Of a stretch of DNA of 5,341 nucleotides, positions 1 through 5,320 are shown piece by piece; within the stretch, counting starts at the first letter, position 1; the number at the start of each line of letters is the position of its first letter. The stretch is from the NCBI GenBank assembly GCA_025453925.1, contig JALOPK010000250.1, positions 1 through 5,341 on the forward strand. The letters run 5' to 3'. The stretch comes from Candidatus Eiseniibacteriota bacterium (GTDB lineage: Bacteria > JAFGKV01). The notes beneath the pieces were generated by a model that was not told where the DNA came from, searched no databases, and saw nothing but the letters and a program-made list of their open reading frames with translations. The position numbers and the translations under genes are program-made.

Positions 1-255
1 ACCGGAAAAATCACCCGAGTCAACCAGCAAGAAATCTCCCTCAGCCCTGATCCGATTCAGATAGGTGGCCCGCCGGGCCAGCCCGCCCTGTTGGGCGGAC
101 TTTCAGCCGCAGGGTTCGATCTTGCCTACCACGTCTCCGGTGTACACCACGGTGAAGTCCGCCTTGCGAGATCCGGCATCTCCATCTCCCGGCCAGAGCA
201 GGGCGGTGCCCAAAACAGCGGTGATCAGGACTCCAGGAACAAGATAACGAGTCAC
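1..255 (-). CDS. Exported metallophosphoesterase/5'-nucleotidase-like protein, probable selenoprotein (3' end outside window)
   Basis: The first 85 codons are present; the rest lies beyond the left edge. I chose the GTG start at 253-255 because GGGAGG sits 7 bases before it and it places a signal peptide at the N-terminus (MTR, then hydrophobic residues about 4-21, then a D-G-D-A-G region suited to cleavage near residue 27). The mature part opens with a beta strand ending in Y-T-G-D (D41), then I-E-P-C-G (46-50), an in-frame TGA as codon 51, then Q-G-G-L-A-R-R (56-62) and L-V-D-S-G-D (77-82). This order matches the N-terminal metal-binding part of UshA-like phosphoesterases, specifically the branch I know from memory with an E-P-C-G-C motif. 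The His of the usual D-x-H metal motif is Val43. Substrate is unknown; the likely location is periplasm or cell surface. A nonsense mutation or sequencing error is the alternative, but the open frame and conserved motifs after the TGA favour Sec readthrough. Family call is fairly confident. Confidence 0.8.
66..102 (-). promoter_or_regulatory. Candidate bacterial SECIS structure directly after the TGA
   Basis: The mRNA after the UGA folds strongly in more than one way. Fold 1 is a 9-bp stem over 80-101 (one G-U pair, loop AACA) beside a 6-bp stem over 66-80 (loop GGC, starting 28 bases after the UGA). Fold 2 spans 68-100: a 7-bp lower stem (one G-U pair), a five-base CAACA bulge, a 4-bp upper stem and the loop GGGCUG, starting 18 bases after the UGA. 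As I recall them, bacterial SECIS rules ask for a small apical loop about 16-37 bases after the UGA with a G among its first two bases. Fold 2 and the second stem of fold 1 meet this; the 80-101 stem alone does not. The GGGCU of fold 2 resembles the GGUCU loop of E. coli fdhF. No energies were calculated, and GC-rich sequence forms stems easily. Confidence 0.5.
103..105 (-). other. In-frame TGA codon, probable selenocysteine (Sec51)
   Basis: On the minus strand the codons read Ile-Glu-Pro-Cys-Gly-TGA-Lys-Ser-Ala-Gln-Gln-Gly-Gly-Leu-Ala-Arg-Arg. TGA falls at the second Cys of the E-P-C-G-C motif that I recall in homologues, and it differs from Cys codons only at the third base. No frame change is needed, and all 34 codons from the TGA to the window edge are open and family-like. 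The acetyltransferase and fhs in this window end with TGA at family-typical C-termini, so a general reassignment of UGA is unlikely. With Cys49 this would form a Cys-Gly-Sec pair. Sec insertion is inferred; it requires selA, selB, selC and selD elsewhere in the genome. Confidence 0.75.
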
Positions 256-652
256 GTCATGTCCTCCCGCGGCCCTTTGATGCTTCGCGAAAACGCTCTC
301 CGACAGGCGGAAGTTGCCGGCCGGGGAGCATTCGTCAAGTCCCTGCACAGCAATACGCGTGCCAGGCTCACCGGGTTTCCGCGCTGAAGAACACCGGGAC
401 GGTGTCCGGCACTTGCCCACGCCGCCTCGTCCGGCCATCATGGTGCCCTTTGACGACGAACGCGCCGGCGAGTATGCCGCGAGGGCACAGCCCGCGGGCG
501 GAATGCCGATGGCATGCGACATGAAGCGGTGTTCATGACGCTCCGCAAGGGTCGGAACGACCTCACGCCTTCGGGCTGGTCGGGAAGGCCCGTTCGCTTC
601 AGGCCAGGCTGCCCGCCGTGCGCTCCCCCCACGTCAACGGGGAGGAGGCATC
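256..652. other. Divergent intergenic region, no gene recognised
   Basis: This 397-base gap separates the divergent phosphoesterase and acetyltransferase genes, so it should hold both promoters. Open frames are present but none gives a protein-like composition, a good ribosome site and a recognisable motif together. Small inverted repeats are visible: ACACCG/CGGTGT with a three-base loop at 391-405, ATGCC/GGCAT around 502-514, and GGTCG/CGACC with a GAA loop at 550-562. None is followed by a T-run. I find no tRNA, including no tRNA-Sec, and no clear sigma-70 promoter. Confidence 0.5.
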
Positions 653-1144
653 ATGACGGAATCGGCCCCACGGGCTCCGGGCATCGAGATCACCCAAGCG
701 GATGTGGGAGAAGACCTGCGGGAGGCGAGAAGCCTCATCCTTGAGTATGCGGCCTCGTTGGGATTCGACCTCGGTTTCCAGCAGTTCGATGAGGAAATCG
801 CATCCCTCCCCGGCGAGTACGCGTCGCCGTCGGGCTGCCTGCTCCTGGCTCGCCTGGAAGGCAAAGCCGCCGGATGCGTCGGGGTTCGCGCGTTCGCTGA
901 GCGGATCTGTGAAATGAAGCGAATGTACGTCAGGCCCACGCTCCAACACCGCGGGGTCGGACGCGCCCTGGCGCAGGGAGCATTGCATGAGGCCCGCGCA
1001 ATGGGCTATCGGGTCATGCGTCTGGACACGCTGGCCTCCATGGAGGCCGCGCGGGCGCTGTATCGATCACTGGGTTTCCGGGAGATCGAGGCCTACCGGC
1101 ACAATCCTCTGCCCGATGCCGTCTACATGGAATGCGACCTGTGA
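653..1144 (+). CDS. GNAT family N-acetyltransferase
   Basis: A complete 163-residue protein of usual size for a single-domain GNAT enzyme, which transfers an acetyl group from acetyl-CoA to an amine. The ATG is preceded by GGAGGAGG at 641-648. The acetyl-CoA pyrophosphate-binding motif is Q-H-R-G-V-G at residues 98-103, preceded by the beta-4 strand E-M-K-R-M-Y-V-R-P (87-95) and followed by the helix carrying A-L-A-Q-G-A-L. The C-terminal half has M-R-L-D-T (122-126), A-L-Y-R-S-L-G-F (135-142) and a final Y-M-E-C-D-L, typical of the GNAT group with a conserved L-P-G-E-Y segment (52-56). The substrate cannot be read from sequence. It lies 114 bases upstream of fhs on the same strand with no obvious terminator between, so co-transcription is possible, but nothing shows a functional link. 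The protein is cytoplasmic, without signal peptide or membrane segment. Family confidence is high. Confidence 0.93.
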   Translation: MTESAPRAPGIEITQADVGEDLREARSLILEYAASLGFDLGFQQFDEEIASLPGEYASPSGCLLLARLEGKAAGCVGVRAFAERICEMKRMYVRPTLQHRGVGRALAQGALHEARAMGYRVMRLDTLASMEAARALYRSLGFREIEAYRHNPLPDAVYMECDL

Positions 1145-1245
1145 TACCGCTCGGGCCATCCGGTCGCCGCGCCTGCCGTCTTGTGGAACCAGTCTCCATG
1201 CCGCACCTTGCCGTCAGATGGATCCCCCGATGTCCCCTTCCGCCT

Positions 1246-1254
1246 GAGAGGGAG
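1246..1254 (+). promoter_or_regulatory. Ribosome binding site that decides the fhs start
   Basis: GAGAGGGAG ends 4 bases before ATG 1259; its GAGGG core is 6 bases away. The upstream ATG at 1181 has no comparable site. The 114-base stretch between the acetyltransferase and fhs shows no recognisable riboswitch. Confidence 0.7.
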
Positions 1255-1258
1255 CCCT

Positions 1259-2929
1259 ATGTACGCGACCACCTCAAAAGCCCGCCCCATCGAAGAAATC
1301 GCCGGTCTGCTCGGCCTTAACCGGGACGACCTGATCCCCTTCGGCCATGACAAGGCCAAGGTGAGAATGCAGGCCGTTTCCCGCATTCTCGGTGCGCAGC
1401 AGGATCCACGCTGCGGGTGCGGCAAGCTGGTTCTGGTGAGTGCCATGACTCCCACGCCCGCCGGGGAGGGAAAGACCACCACCAGTATCGGTCTGACACA
1501 GGCGATGCGCAGAATCGGTAAGGCGGCGACGGTATGCCTTCGGGAGCCCTCCCTGGGACCTTGCCTTGGCAAGAAGGGGGGGGCGACCGGCGGCGGCCGT
1601 GCGCAGGTCATCCCCGCCCATGACATCAACCTCCACTTCACTGGCGATCTTCACGCGGTCACTACGGCCCACAACCTCATCGCCGCGACCATCGACAACC
1701 ATATTCACTTCGGCAATGACCTGGGGTTTGCTCCCGGCGAGGCGCTGTGGAGACGGGTGCTCGACATGAACGACCGCTCACTGCGGGAGATGGTGTTCGG
1801 GCTGGGACGCGTGAACCACCCCATCCGCCAGGGAGGCTTTGATATCACCGCGGCCTCAGAGATCATGGCTGCGCTGTGCCTCTCGCTTTCGTATGCGGAA
1901 CTGAAGGAGCGGGTGGGCCGCATGCTGGTCGGGTTCACGACAAAGGGCGCTCCCATCATCCTGTCGCAGCTCGGCATCCGGGGTGCGGTGGTCGCCCTTC
2001 TTCGGGATGCGATGCTTCCCAATCTGGTCCAGACCCTCGAGGGAGGCCCGGCGTTCGTGCACGGAGGGCCGTTCGCCAACATCGCGCAAGGCACCAGCAG
2101 CATTCTGGCCACAAGGCTGGCGCTGGCAACCAGCGACTACGTGGTGACCGAAGCGGGCTTCGGGTTCGACCTTGGCGCCGAGAAGTTCTTCGACATCGTG
2201 TGCCAGTACGGGAAGTTCGCCCCATGTGCGGTGGTCCTCGTGGCCACAGTGCGGGCGCTCAAGCTGCACGGCGGCGTGCCGGGCAAAGCCGTGAACCAGC
2301 CGAACCCGGAGGCCGTGGAGCGGGGCCGGCCCAACCTGGAGAAGCACATCGAGAACATCAGGAAGTTCGGGATGCGCTCGGTGGTGGCGTTGAATCGCTT
2401 CCCGTCGGATACCGATGAGGAGCTGGCAGTGGCCACCAGGATCTGCGCCGAGGCGGGGGAAGACAGCTCGGTGGTGACCTTCTTCACCGACGGGGGCGAA
2501 GGAGGCCTGGATCTGGCGGAGAAGGTCGTAACCCTGATGAATGCCGGTGCATGCAACTACCGCCCGCTCTATGATTGGAGACTGCCGGTCAAAGACAAGA
2601 TCGCCAGCGTGGCAAAGGCGATGTACGGCGCGGAAGCGGTGGACTATCGGCCCGAGGCCGAGCGGGCACTCGAACGGATCGACAAGCTGGGGTTCAGCGG
2701 GCTTCCGGTATGCATCGCCAAGACCCAGCAGTCCCTCTCCGACAACCCCGAGCTCCTGGGAAGGCCGAAGGACTTCCTGGTGACGGTGCGGGATATCGTG
2801 GTGTGCTCCGGAGCAGGATTCCTCGTGCCTCTCACGGGTGAGATCGTGCGTATGCCGGGGCTCCCGCGAACACCTGCGGCCGAGTCCATCGATATCGATG
2901 ACGAAGGGGTGATCTCGGGTCTGACCTGA
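1259..2929 (+). CDS. fhs: Formate-tetrahydrofolate ligase (10-formyl-THF synthetase)
   Basis: This cytoplasmic enzyme makes 10-formyl-tetrahydrofolate from formate, tetrahydrofolate and ATP, feeding purine and one-carbon metabolism or the methyl branch of the Wood-Ljungdahl pathway. The 556 residues match the usual length of about 557. Visible landmarks are the N-terminal I-E-E-I-A (11-15) and A-K-V (33-35), the nucleotide-binding T-P-T-P-A-G-E-G-K-T-T-T (64-75), the signature K-G-G-A-T-G-G-G (106-113), D-I-N-L-H-F-T-G-D (122-130), V-A-T-V-R-A-L-K-L-H-G-G (328-339) and the C-terminal M-P-G-L-P...A-A-E-S-I-D-I-D. I chose ATG 1259 over the in-frame ATG at 1181 because GAGGGAG lies just upstream, it gives the family length, and the 26 extra residues do not look like the family. 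Around the first signature, Thr110, Arg114, Ala120 and His121 stand where I recall Ala, Tyr, Met and Glu/Asp. No folD or other folate gene is adjacent, so its pathway cannot be decided here. Confidence 0.97.
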   Translation: MYATTSKARPIEEIAGLLGLNRDDLIPFGHDKAKVRMQAVSRILGAQQDPRCGCGKLVLVSAMTPTPAGEGKTTTSIGLTQAMRRIGKAATVCLREPSLGPCLGKKGGATGGGRAQVIPAHDINLHFTGDLHAVTTAHNLIAATIDNHIHFGNDLGFAPGEALWRRVLDMNDRSLREMVFGLGRVNHPIRQGGFDITAASEIMAALCLSLSYAELKERVGRMLVGFTTKGAPIILSQLGIRGAVVALLRDAMLPNLVQTLEGGPAFVHGGPFANIAQGTSSILATRLALATSDYVVTEAGFGFDLGAEKFFDIVCQYGKFAPCAVVLVATVRALKLHGGVPGKAVNQPNPEAVERGRPNLEKHIENIRKFGMRSVVALNRFPSDTDEELAVATRICAEAGEDSSVVTFFTDGGEGGLDLAEKVVTLMNAGACNYRPLYDWRLPVKDKIASVAKAMYGAEAVDYRPEAERALERIDKLGFSGLPVCIAKTQQSLSDNPELLGRPKDFLVTVRDIVVCSGAGFLVPLTGEIVRMPGLPRTPAAESIDIDDEGVISGLT

Positions 2930-2976
2930 CGACCCGGGAGACATATGCAGGTCGGCAGGCCGTGGTACCCGTGAGG

Positions 2977-3003
2977 GGCAAGGGCTGCCACGCCACCCTT
3001 GCC
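2977..3003 (+). terminator. Stem-loop downstream of fhs, possible 3' end element
   Basis: GGCAAGGG at 2977-2984 pairs perfectly with CCCTTGCC at 2996-3003 across an 11-base loop, starting 47 bases after the fhs stop. It could stop transcription or protect the 3' end of the fhs mRNA. There is no T-tract after it, so it is not a canonical intrinsic terminator. Confidence 0.35.
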
Positions 3004-3092
3004 ATGATGGAGATTGCCGCGAGGGATCCGGCCGAGGAGACAAGTTTGTCGAAGGCTGACTGAGCCGAATCCGTTCGTCGTCGAGCAGATTG

Positions 3093-3128
3093 ATATAGGA
3101 CGTGTCCCATATTGGGCGCATCCTATAT
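3093..3128. repeat. Long imperfect palindrome in an AT-rich patch between convergent genes
   Basis: ATATAGGA (3093-3100) and TCCTATAT (3121-3128) are perfect 8-base arms. Inside them GTG/CGC (one G-U pair) and CCCA/TGGG extend the stem, with one C-A mismatch, one bulged T and a three-base TAT loop, giving about 15 pairs in 36 bases. The A+T-rich arms contrast with the GC-rich surroundings. It could be a shared terminator for the two convergent genes, an operator or a mobile-repeat relic. It lacks a T-run, and its function is unknown. Confidence 0.4.
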
Positions 3129-3320
3129 GCTCATGCGCGCCTGGGATGCAGGGTCAAAGATGCCTGGGGCCACTCACCCGATAGCCTCCCCGCAGCTTCC
3201 CGCGCGATTGGCCTGGCCGTGACATGGCAGGCGCCCGCCAGGCCGCGTCCGCGCCGTTGCCATCGGGCGTATGGATCGCGCTCCGGTCGCGTCCGGGACT
3301 CCGCGCCGAACTACGCCGGC

Positions 3321-3833
3321 CTAGTCGAGGGGCGGGATGCGCAGGACCTGACCCGGGAAGATCTTGTTGGGATCTTTCAACATTGGCTGGTTCGCCTCAA
3401 AGATCACCATGTACTTGCTCGCGTCGCCATAGTGCGCCTTGGCGATCTTCGAGAGGGTTTCGCCGGCCTTCACCGTATGGGAGGTCCCTGCGGGCTCTGC
3501 GACTTCGGCCTCTGGCGTCACTCCCGGCTTGGGAGCCGTCGGGGTCACGCCGATTGCAGGCCCTGTGGGCTGCAGCGGAGCCGCCGGCTTCGGCGCCACG
3601 CGAAGCGAATCGTTCACCTGCTTGACGTCCTCTGCACCCTTCAGGGCGAGGACGATCCTCTTCTTGTCTTCCTCTGACTGGGCCATGCCGAAGATCGCGG
3701 CGGTGGAGTCGAAGTAGTCGATCCTGAGACCCTCGACCTTAAAGCCGCGGTCGGTGATCATTGTGGTCAGCAGTCGCGCCTTCTCGCGGTTCTCCTGCTC
3801 CTTCTGTGCAGCGCTCTTGCCAAAGAGACCCAT
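3321..3833 (-). CDS. kbp: BON and LysM domain protein, Kbp/YgaU-like
   Basis: A complete 170-residue protein resembling E. coli Kbp (YgaU, 149 residues), a small cytoplasmic potassium-binding protein with the same domain order. It starts M-G-L-F as Kbp does. A BON domain covers about residues 18-80, a Pro/Ala/Thr-rich linker about 81-117, and a LysM domain 119-167 with H-T-V-K-A-G-E-T-L-S-K-I-A and the closing F-E-A-N-Q-P-M-L-K...P-G-Q-V-L-R-I-P that is nearly the Kbp C-terminus. There is no signal peptide, which fits a cytoplasmic Kbp role better than a cell-wall anchor. The linker is longer than in Kbp. The ATG at 3831-3833 is supported by AAAGGAG 7 bases upstream. The gene stands alone, convergent with fhs and divergent from the metallopeptidase. 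Potassium binding is transferred from the family and not shown here; a general peptidoglycan-binding label is the fallback. Confidence 0.9.
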   Translation of the reverse strand: MGLFGKSAAQKEQENREKARLLTTMITDRGFKVEGLRIDYFDSTAAIFGMAQSEEDKKRIVLALKGAEDVKQVNDSLRVAPKPAAPLQPTGPAIGVTPTAPKPGVTPEAEVAEPAGTSHTVKAGETLSKIAKAHYGDASKYMVIFEANQPMLKDPNKIFPGQVLRIPPLD

Positions 3834-4173
3834 TGCTCCGCTCCTTTCCCCGTCAGGGATGGTGTGTAGCGCGATTCGGCGGTCGGCGTGCCGAAGGCCC
3901 TCTCAGCGCCCACGGCTGTCGTCCGAAACGGTTCGACGGCATGGGCCCAGCTCCCGAGAGGTCGAGCCGCCGGAAGTTTCATTCAGGCCGAAACAAACCG
4001 ATGATCGTCCTTCGACCCGAGGTCAATATGCCGGTGAGCGGTCCGAACGCAAACCATCGTGATCCGCTGCCTGCCTTCTGCAGAGATACGCGCCAAAGAC
4101 CGGTCATGCCCGCGCAAGGGGAGGCACGGCTACCAAGAGTGGATCGCAGGTCCCGATGCGCTTCCCAGGGAGG

Positions 4174-4277
4174 CCGATGCCCCACGTCCGTGGCCATCGG
4201 ATTCCGGCGGTCGCCCGAGAGGGCCGCCGGGCTCTATTTGAGCGCGCCTGCCCAATCCCCATGCGCGGGCACTGGGG
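4174..4277 (+). ncRNA. Run of adjacent hairpins, possible structured RNA
   Basis: Consecutive stems are packed with almost no space between them. At 4174-4200 CCGATG/CATCGG encloses CCAC/GTGG with loop GTCC. At 4204-4230 CCGGCG/CGCCGG encloses GCCC/GGGC closed by GAGA, a GNRA-type tetraloop on the plus strand, with a three-base bulge. At 4231-4243 GCTC/GAGC closes on TATTT. At 4257-4277 CCCCA/TGGGG closes on 11 bases. A noncoding RNA or regulatory leader is possible, but no known RNA family is recognised, and chance pairing is common at this GC content. The strand was chosen only from the GNRA loop. Confidence 0.2.
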
Positions 4278-4340
4278 TGAATCGAGCAGAGGGTTTCTCG
4301 GGGCGATTCTTGCGCATGGCGTGAGCGCTTGCCGCCGGGA

Positions 4341-4368
4341 CTCCGGGAGCCTACCCTACCTCCCGGGG
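4341..4368 (+). promoter_or_regulatory. Stem-loop upstream of the metallopeptidase gene
   Basis: CCGGGAG (4343-4349) pairs with CTCCCGG (4360-4366), extended by a T-G and a C-G pair to nine pairs, with a 10-base loop. It ends 94 bases before the metallopeptidase start. It could belong to the mRNA leader or to the end of a preceding transcript; there is no T-run. Function is unknown. Confidence 0.25.
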
Positions 4369-4450
4369 TGATGGGCAATGGGGCATCGGGTGAGGCGCGC
4401 GGATGCGGCGTGGCACCTGCGCACCCGCCGACAGGAACACGACGAGCGAA

Positions 4451-4455
4451 AGGAG
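4451..4455 (+). promoter_or_regulatory. Ribosome binding site that decides the metallopeptidase start
   Basis: AGGAG, within AAAGGAG, lies 7 bases before ATG 4463 and selects it over the in-frame ATG 60 bases upstream, which has no such site and would add 20 residues unlike the family. Confidence 0.8.
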
Positions 4456-4462
4456 AACTCCA

Positions 4463-5320
4463 ATGCGCTGGCAGATGGGTCGCAGGAGCACCAATGTGGA
4501 GGACCGCCGCGGCATGCGGGGCCGCGGCATCGCGGGGTTGGGAGGCGGCGCCATTCTCATCCTGGCGCTGTTCGCCCTCCTCACCGGCAGAAATCCCGTG
4601 GAGTTGCTGGAACAGGTAACTCCCACCGAAAGCATGGTCGGGCCGTCAGTTTCATCGGAGCAGTTCAGCGCCGAGGAACAGGAGCTGGCGGAGTTCTCCT
4701 CTGTCGTACTCGCCGACACGGAGGATACCTGGCGTGTCCTGTTCGAGGAGATGGGCAGGGTGTATCAGGAACCCAGGCTGGTGCTCTTCACGGGTGCGGT
4801 GCAGTCAGCATGCGGGTTCGCACAGTCGGCCGTTGGGCCGTTCTACTGCCCGCCCGATCAGAAGGTGTATCTGGATCTCAGCTTCTTCGAAGACCTCCGC
4901 GCACGGCACGGCGTCTCAGGTGACTTCGCCCAGGCCTACGTGATCGCCCATGAGATCGGCCATCACGTGCAGGAGCTGCTTGGCATCATAGACCAGGCGG
5001 ATGCGCTGCGGGCGCGTGCCGACCAGGCGGAAGCCAATGAGATCTCCGTGAGGCTGGAGCTACAGGCCGACTTCTTCGCCGGTGTCTGGGCCCATCATGC
5101 GCAGCGGGCTCGGCAGATCCTTGAGGAAGGCGACTTAGAGGAAGCACTGAACGCGGCGAGCCAAATCGGCGACGACCGCCTGCAGATGAAGTCCCAGGGA
5201 TACGTGGTGCCCGATGCCTTCACCCACGGAACCGCCGCCCAGAGAGCACGATGGTTTCTCCGAGGGTTCAAGACAGTCGACATCTCACAGGGAGACACCT
5301 TCAGCGCGCCATCACTGTAG
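4463..5320 (+). CDS. ypfJ: YpfJ/KPN_02809-type neutral zinc metallopeptidase, membrane-anchored
   Basis: A complete 285-residue protein, the usual size for this family of predicted zinc proteases whose substrates are largely unknown. It begins M-R-W-Q...R-R-S-T-N-V-E-D-R-R-G, the characteristic family start, followed by a Gly-rich stretch and one membrane segment at about 22-41, so the catalytic part probably faces the periplasm. The zinc site is H-E-I-G-H at 163-167 (HExxH, with another His at 168), and the downstream L-E-L-Q-A-D (198-203) probably supplies the third ligand. Also visible are S-A-C-G-F-A (115-120), G-P-F-Y-C-P (125-130, with Cys117 and Cys129 able to form a disulfide) and D-A-F-T-H-G-T-A-A-Q-R-A-R-W-F near the C-terminus. 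Family members often have C-D-T-F near the end; here the Cys is not present. I chose ATG 4463 over the in-frame ATG at 4403 because AGGAG lies 7 bases upstream and the family start follows. It stands alone in this window. Confidence 0.95.
   Translation: MRWQMGRRSTNVEDRRGMRGRGIAGLGGGAILILALFALLTGRNPVELLEQVTPTESMVGPSVSSEQFSAEEQELAEFSSVVLADTEDTWRVLFEEMGRVYQEPRLVLFTGAVQSACGFAQSAVGPFYCPPDQKVYLDLSFFEDLRARHGVSGDFAQAYVIAHEIGHHVQELLGIIDQADALRARADQAEANEISVRLELQADFFAGVWAHHAQRARQILEEGDLEEALNAASQIGDDRLQMKSQGYVVPDAFTHGTAAQRARWFLRGFKTVDISQGDTFSAPSL

Larger units (their letters stand above)
2930..3320. other. Convergent intergenic region, no gene recognised
   Basis: This 391-base gap lies between the 3' ends of fhs (plus) and the BON-LysM gene (minus), where terminators are expected. 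It holds two clear inverted repeats, listed separately, and a weaker one at 3211-3232 (7 bp with one bulged base). None is followed by a T-run in either direction. Short open frames occur at 2945-2974 and 2962-3063 but have no supporting features. I see no RNA gene or mobile element. Confidence 0.5.
3834..4462. other. Long divergent intergenic region, no gene recognised
   Basis: This 629-base gap lies between the divergent BON-LysM and metallopeptidase genes. Open frames in it look like chance GC-rich translation (Arg, Pro and Gly rich, no motif, no convincing ribosome site). It carries many inverted repeats: TTCGGC/GCCGAA at 3875-3895; GGTCGA/TCGACC at 3960-3965 and 4012-4017, enclosing GTTTC/GAAAC at 3976-3994; the hairpin run at 4174-4277; and the stem at 4341-4368. 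I could not place a convincing promoter for either gene and see no tRNA. Confidence 0.45.

Noticed and set aside
103-105. UGA reassigned to Gly or Trp as in alternative genetic codes
   Set aside because: The acetyltransferase and fhs both end at TGA at family-typical C-termini, and none of the other four genes has an internal TGA.
333-338. TTGACG on the minus strand as a -35 box for the phosphoesterase gene
   Set aside because: No acceptable -10 element lies 16-18 bases downstream.
103-522. A 139-residue minus-strand open frame starting at an upstream ATG and ending at the TGA
   Set aside because: The upstream 89 residues look like noncoding translation; the ribosome site and signal peptide support the GTG at 253-255. 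Its stop is the codon I read as Sec.
1244-1249. CTGAGA just before fhs, reminiscent of the TPP riboswitch core
   Set aside because: The other conserved TPP elements are absent and the motif overlaps the ribosome site; no THF riboswitch pattern is seen either.
1181-1258. An N-terminal extension of fhs from the ATG at 1181
   Set aside because: It would add 26 residues unlike the family and has no ribosome site; ATG 1259 gives the expected length.
2945-2974. A nine-residue open frame after fhs with GGGAG upstream
   Set aside because: It is too short to support as a gene, with no repeat of regulatory codons and no homology visible.
2962-3063. A 33-residue GTG-started plus-strand frame with fairly protein-like composition after fhs
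   Set aside because: The ribosome site is poorly spaced, a strong hairpin lies inside the frame, and no family is recognised.
1856-3121. A 421-residue minus-strand open frame antisense to fhs
   Set aside because: It is a mirror frame of a strongly conserved gene in GC-rich DNA, with His/Arg/Pro-rich composition and no recognisable motif.
3102-3677. A 191-residue plus-strand open frame across the end of the BON-LysM gene
   Set aside because: It overlaps the well-supported minus-strand gene, has no ribosome site and has chance-like composition.
3900-3970. GGTTCGA-like sequence suggesting a tRNA T-arm
   Set aside because: No acceptor, D-arm or anticodon stem could be built around it on either strand.
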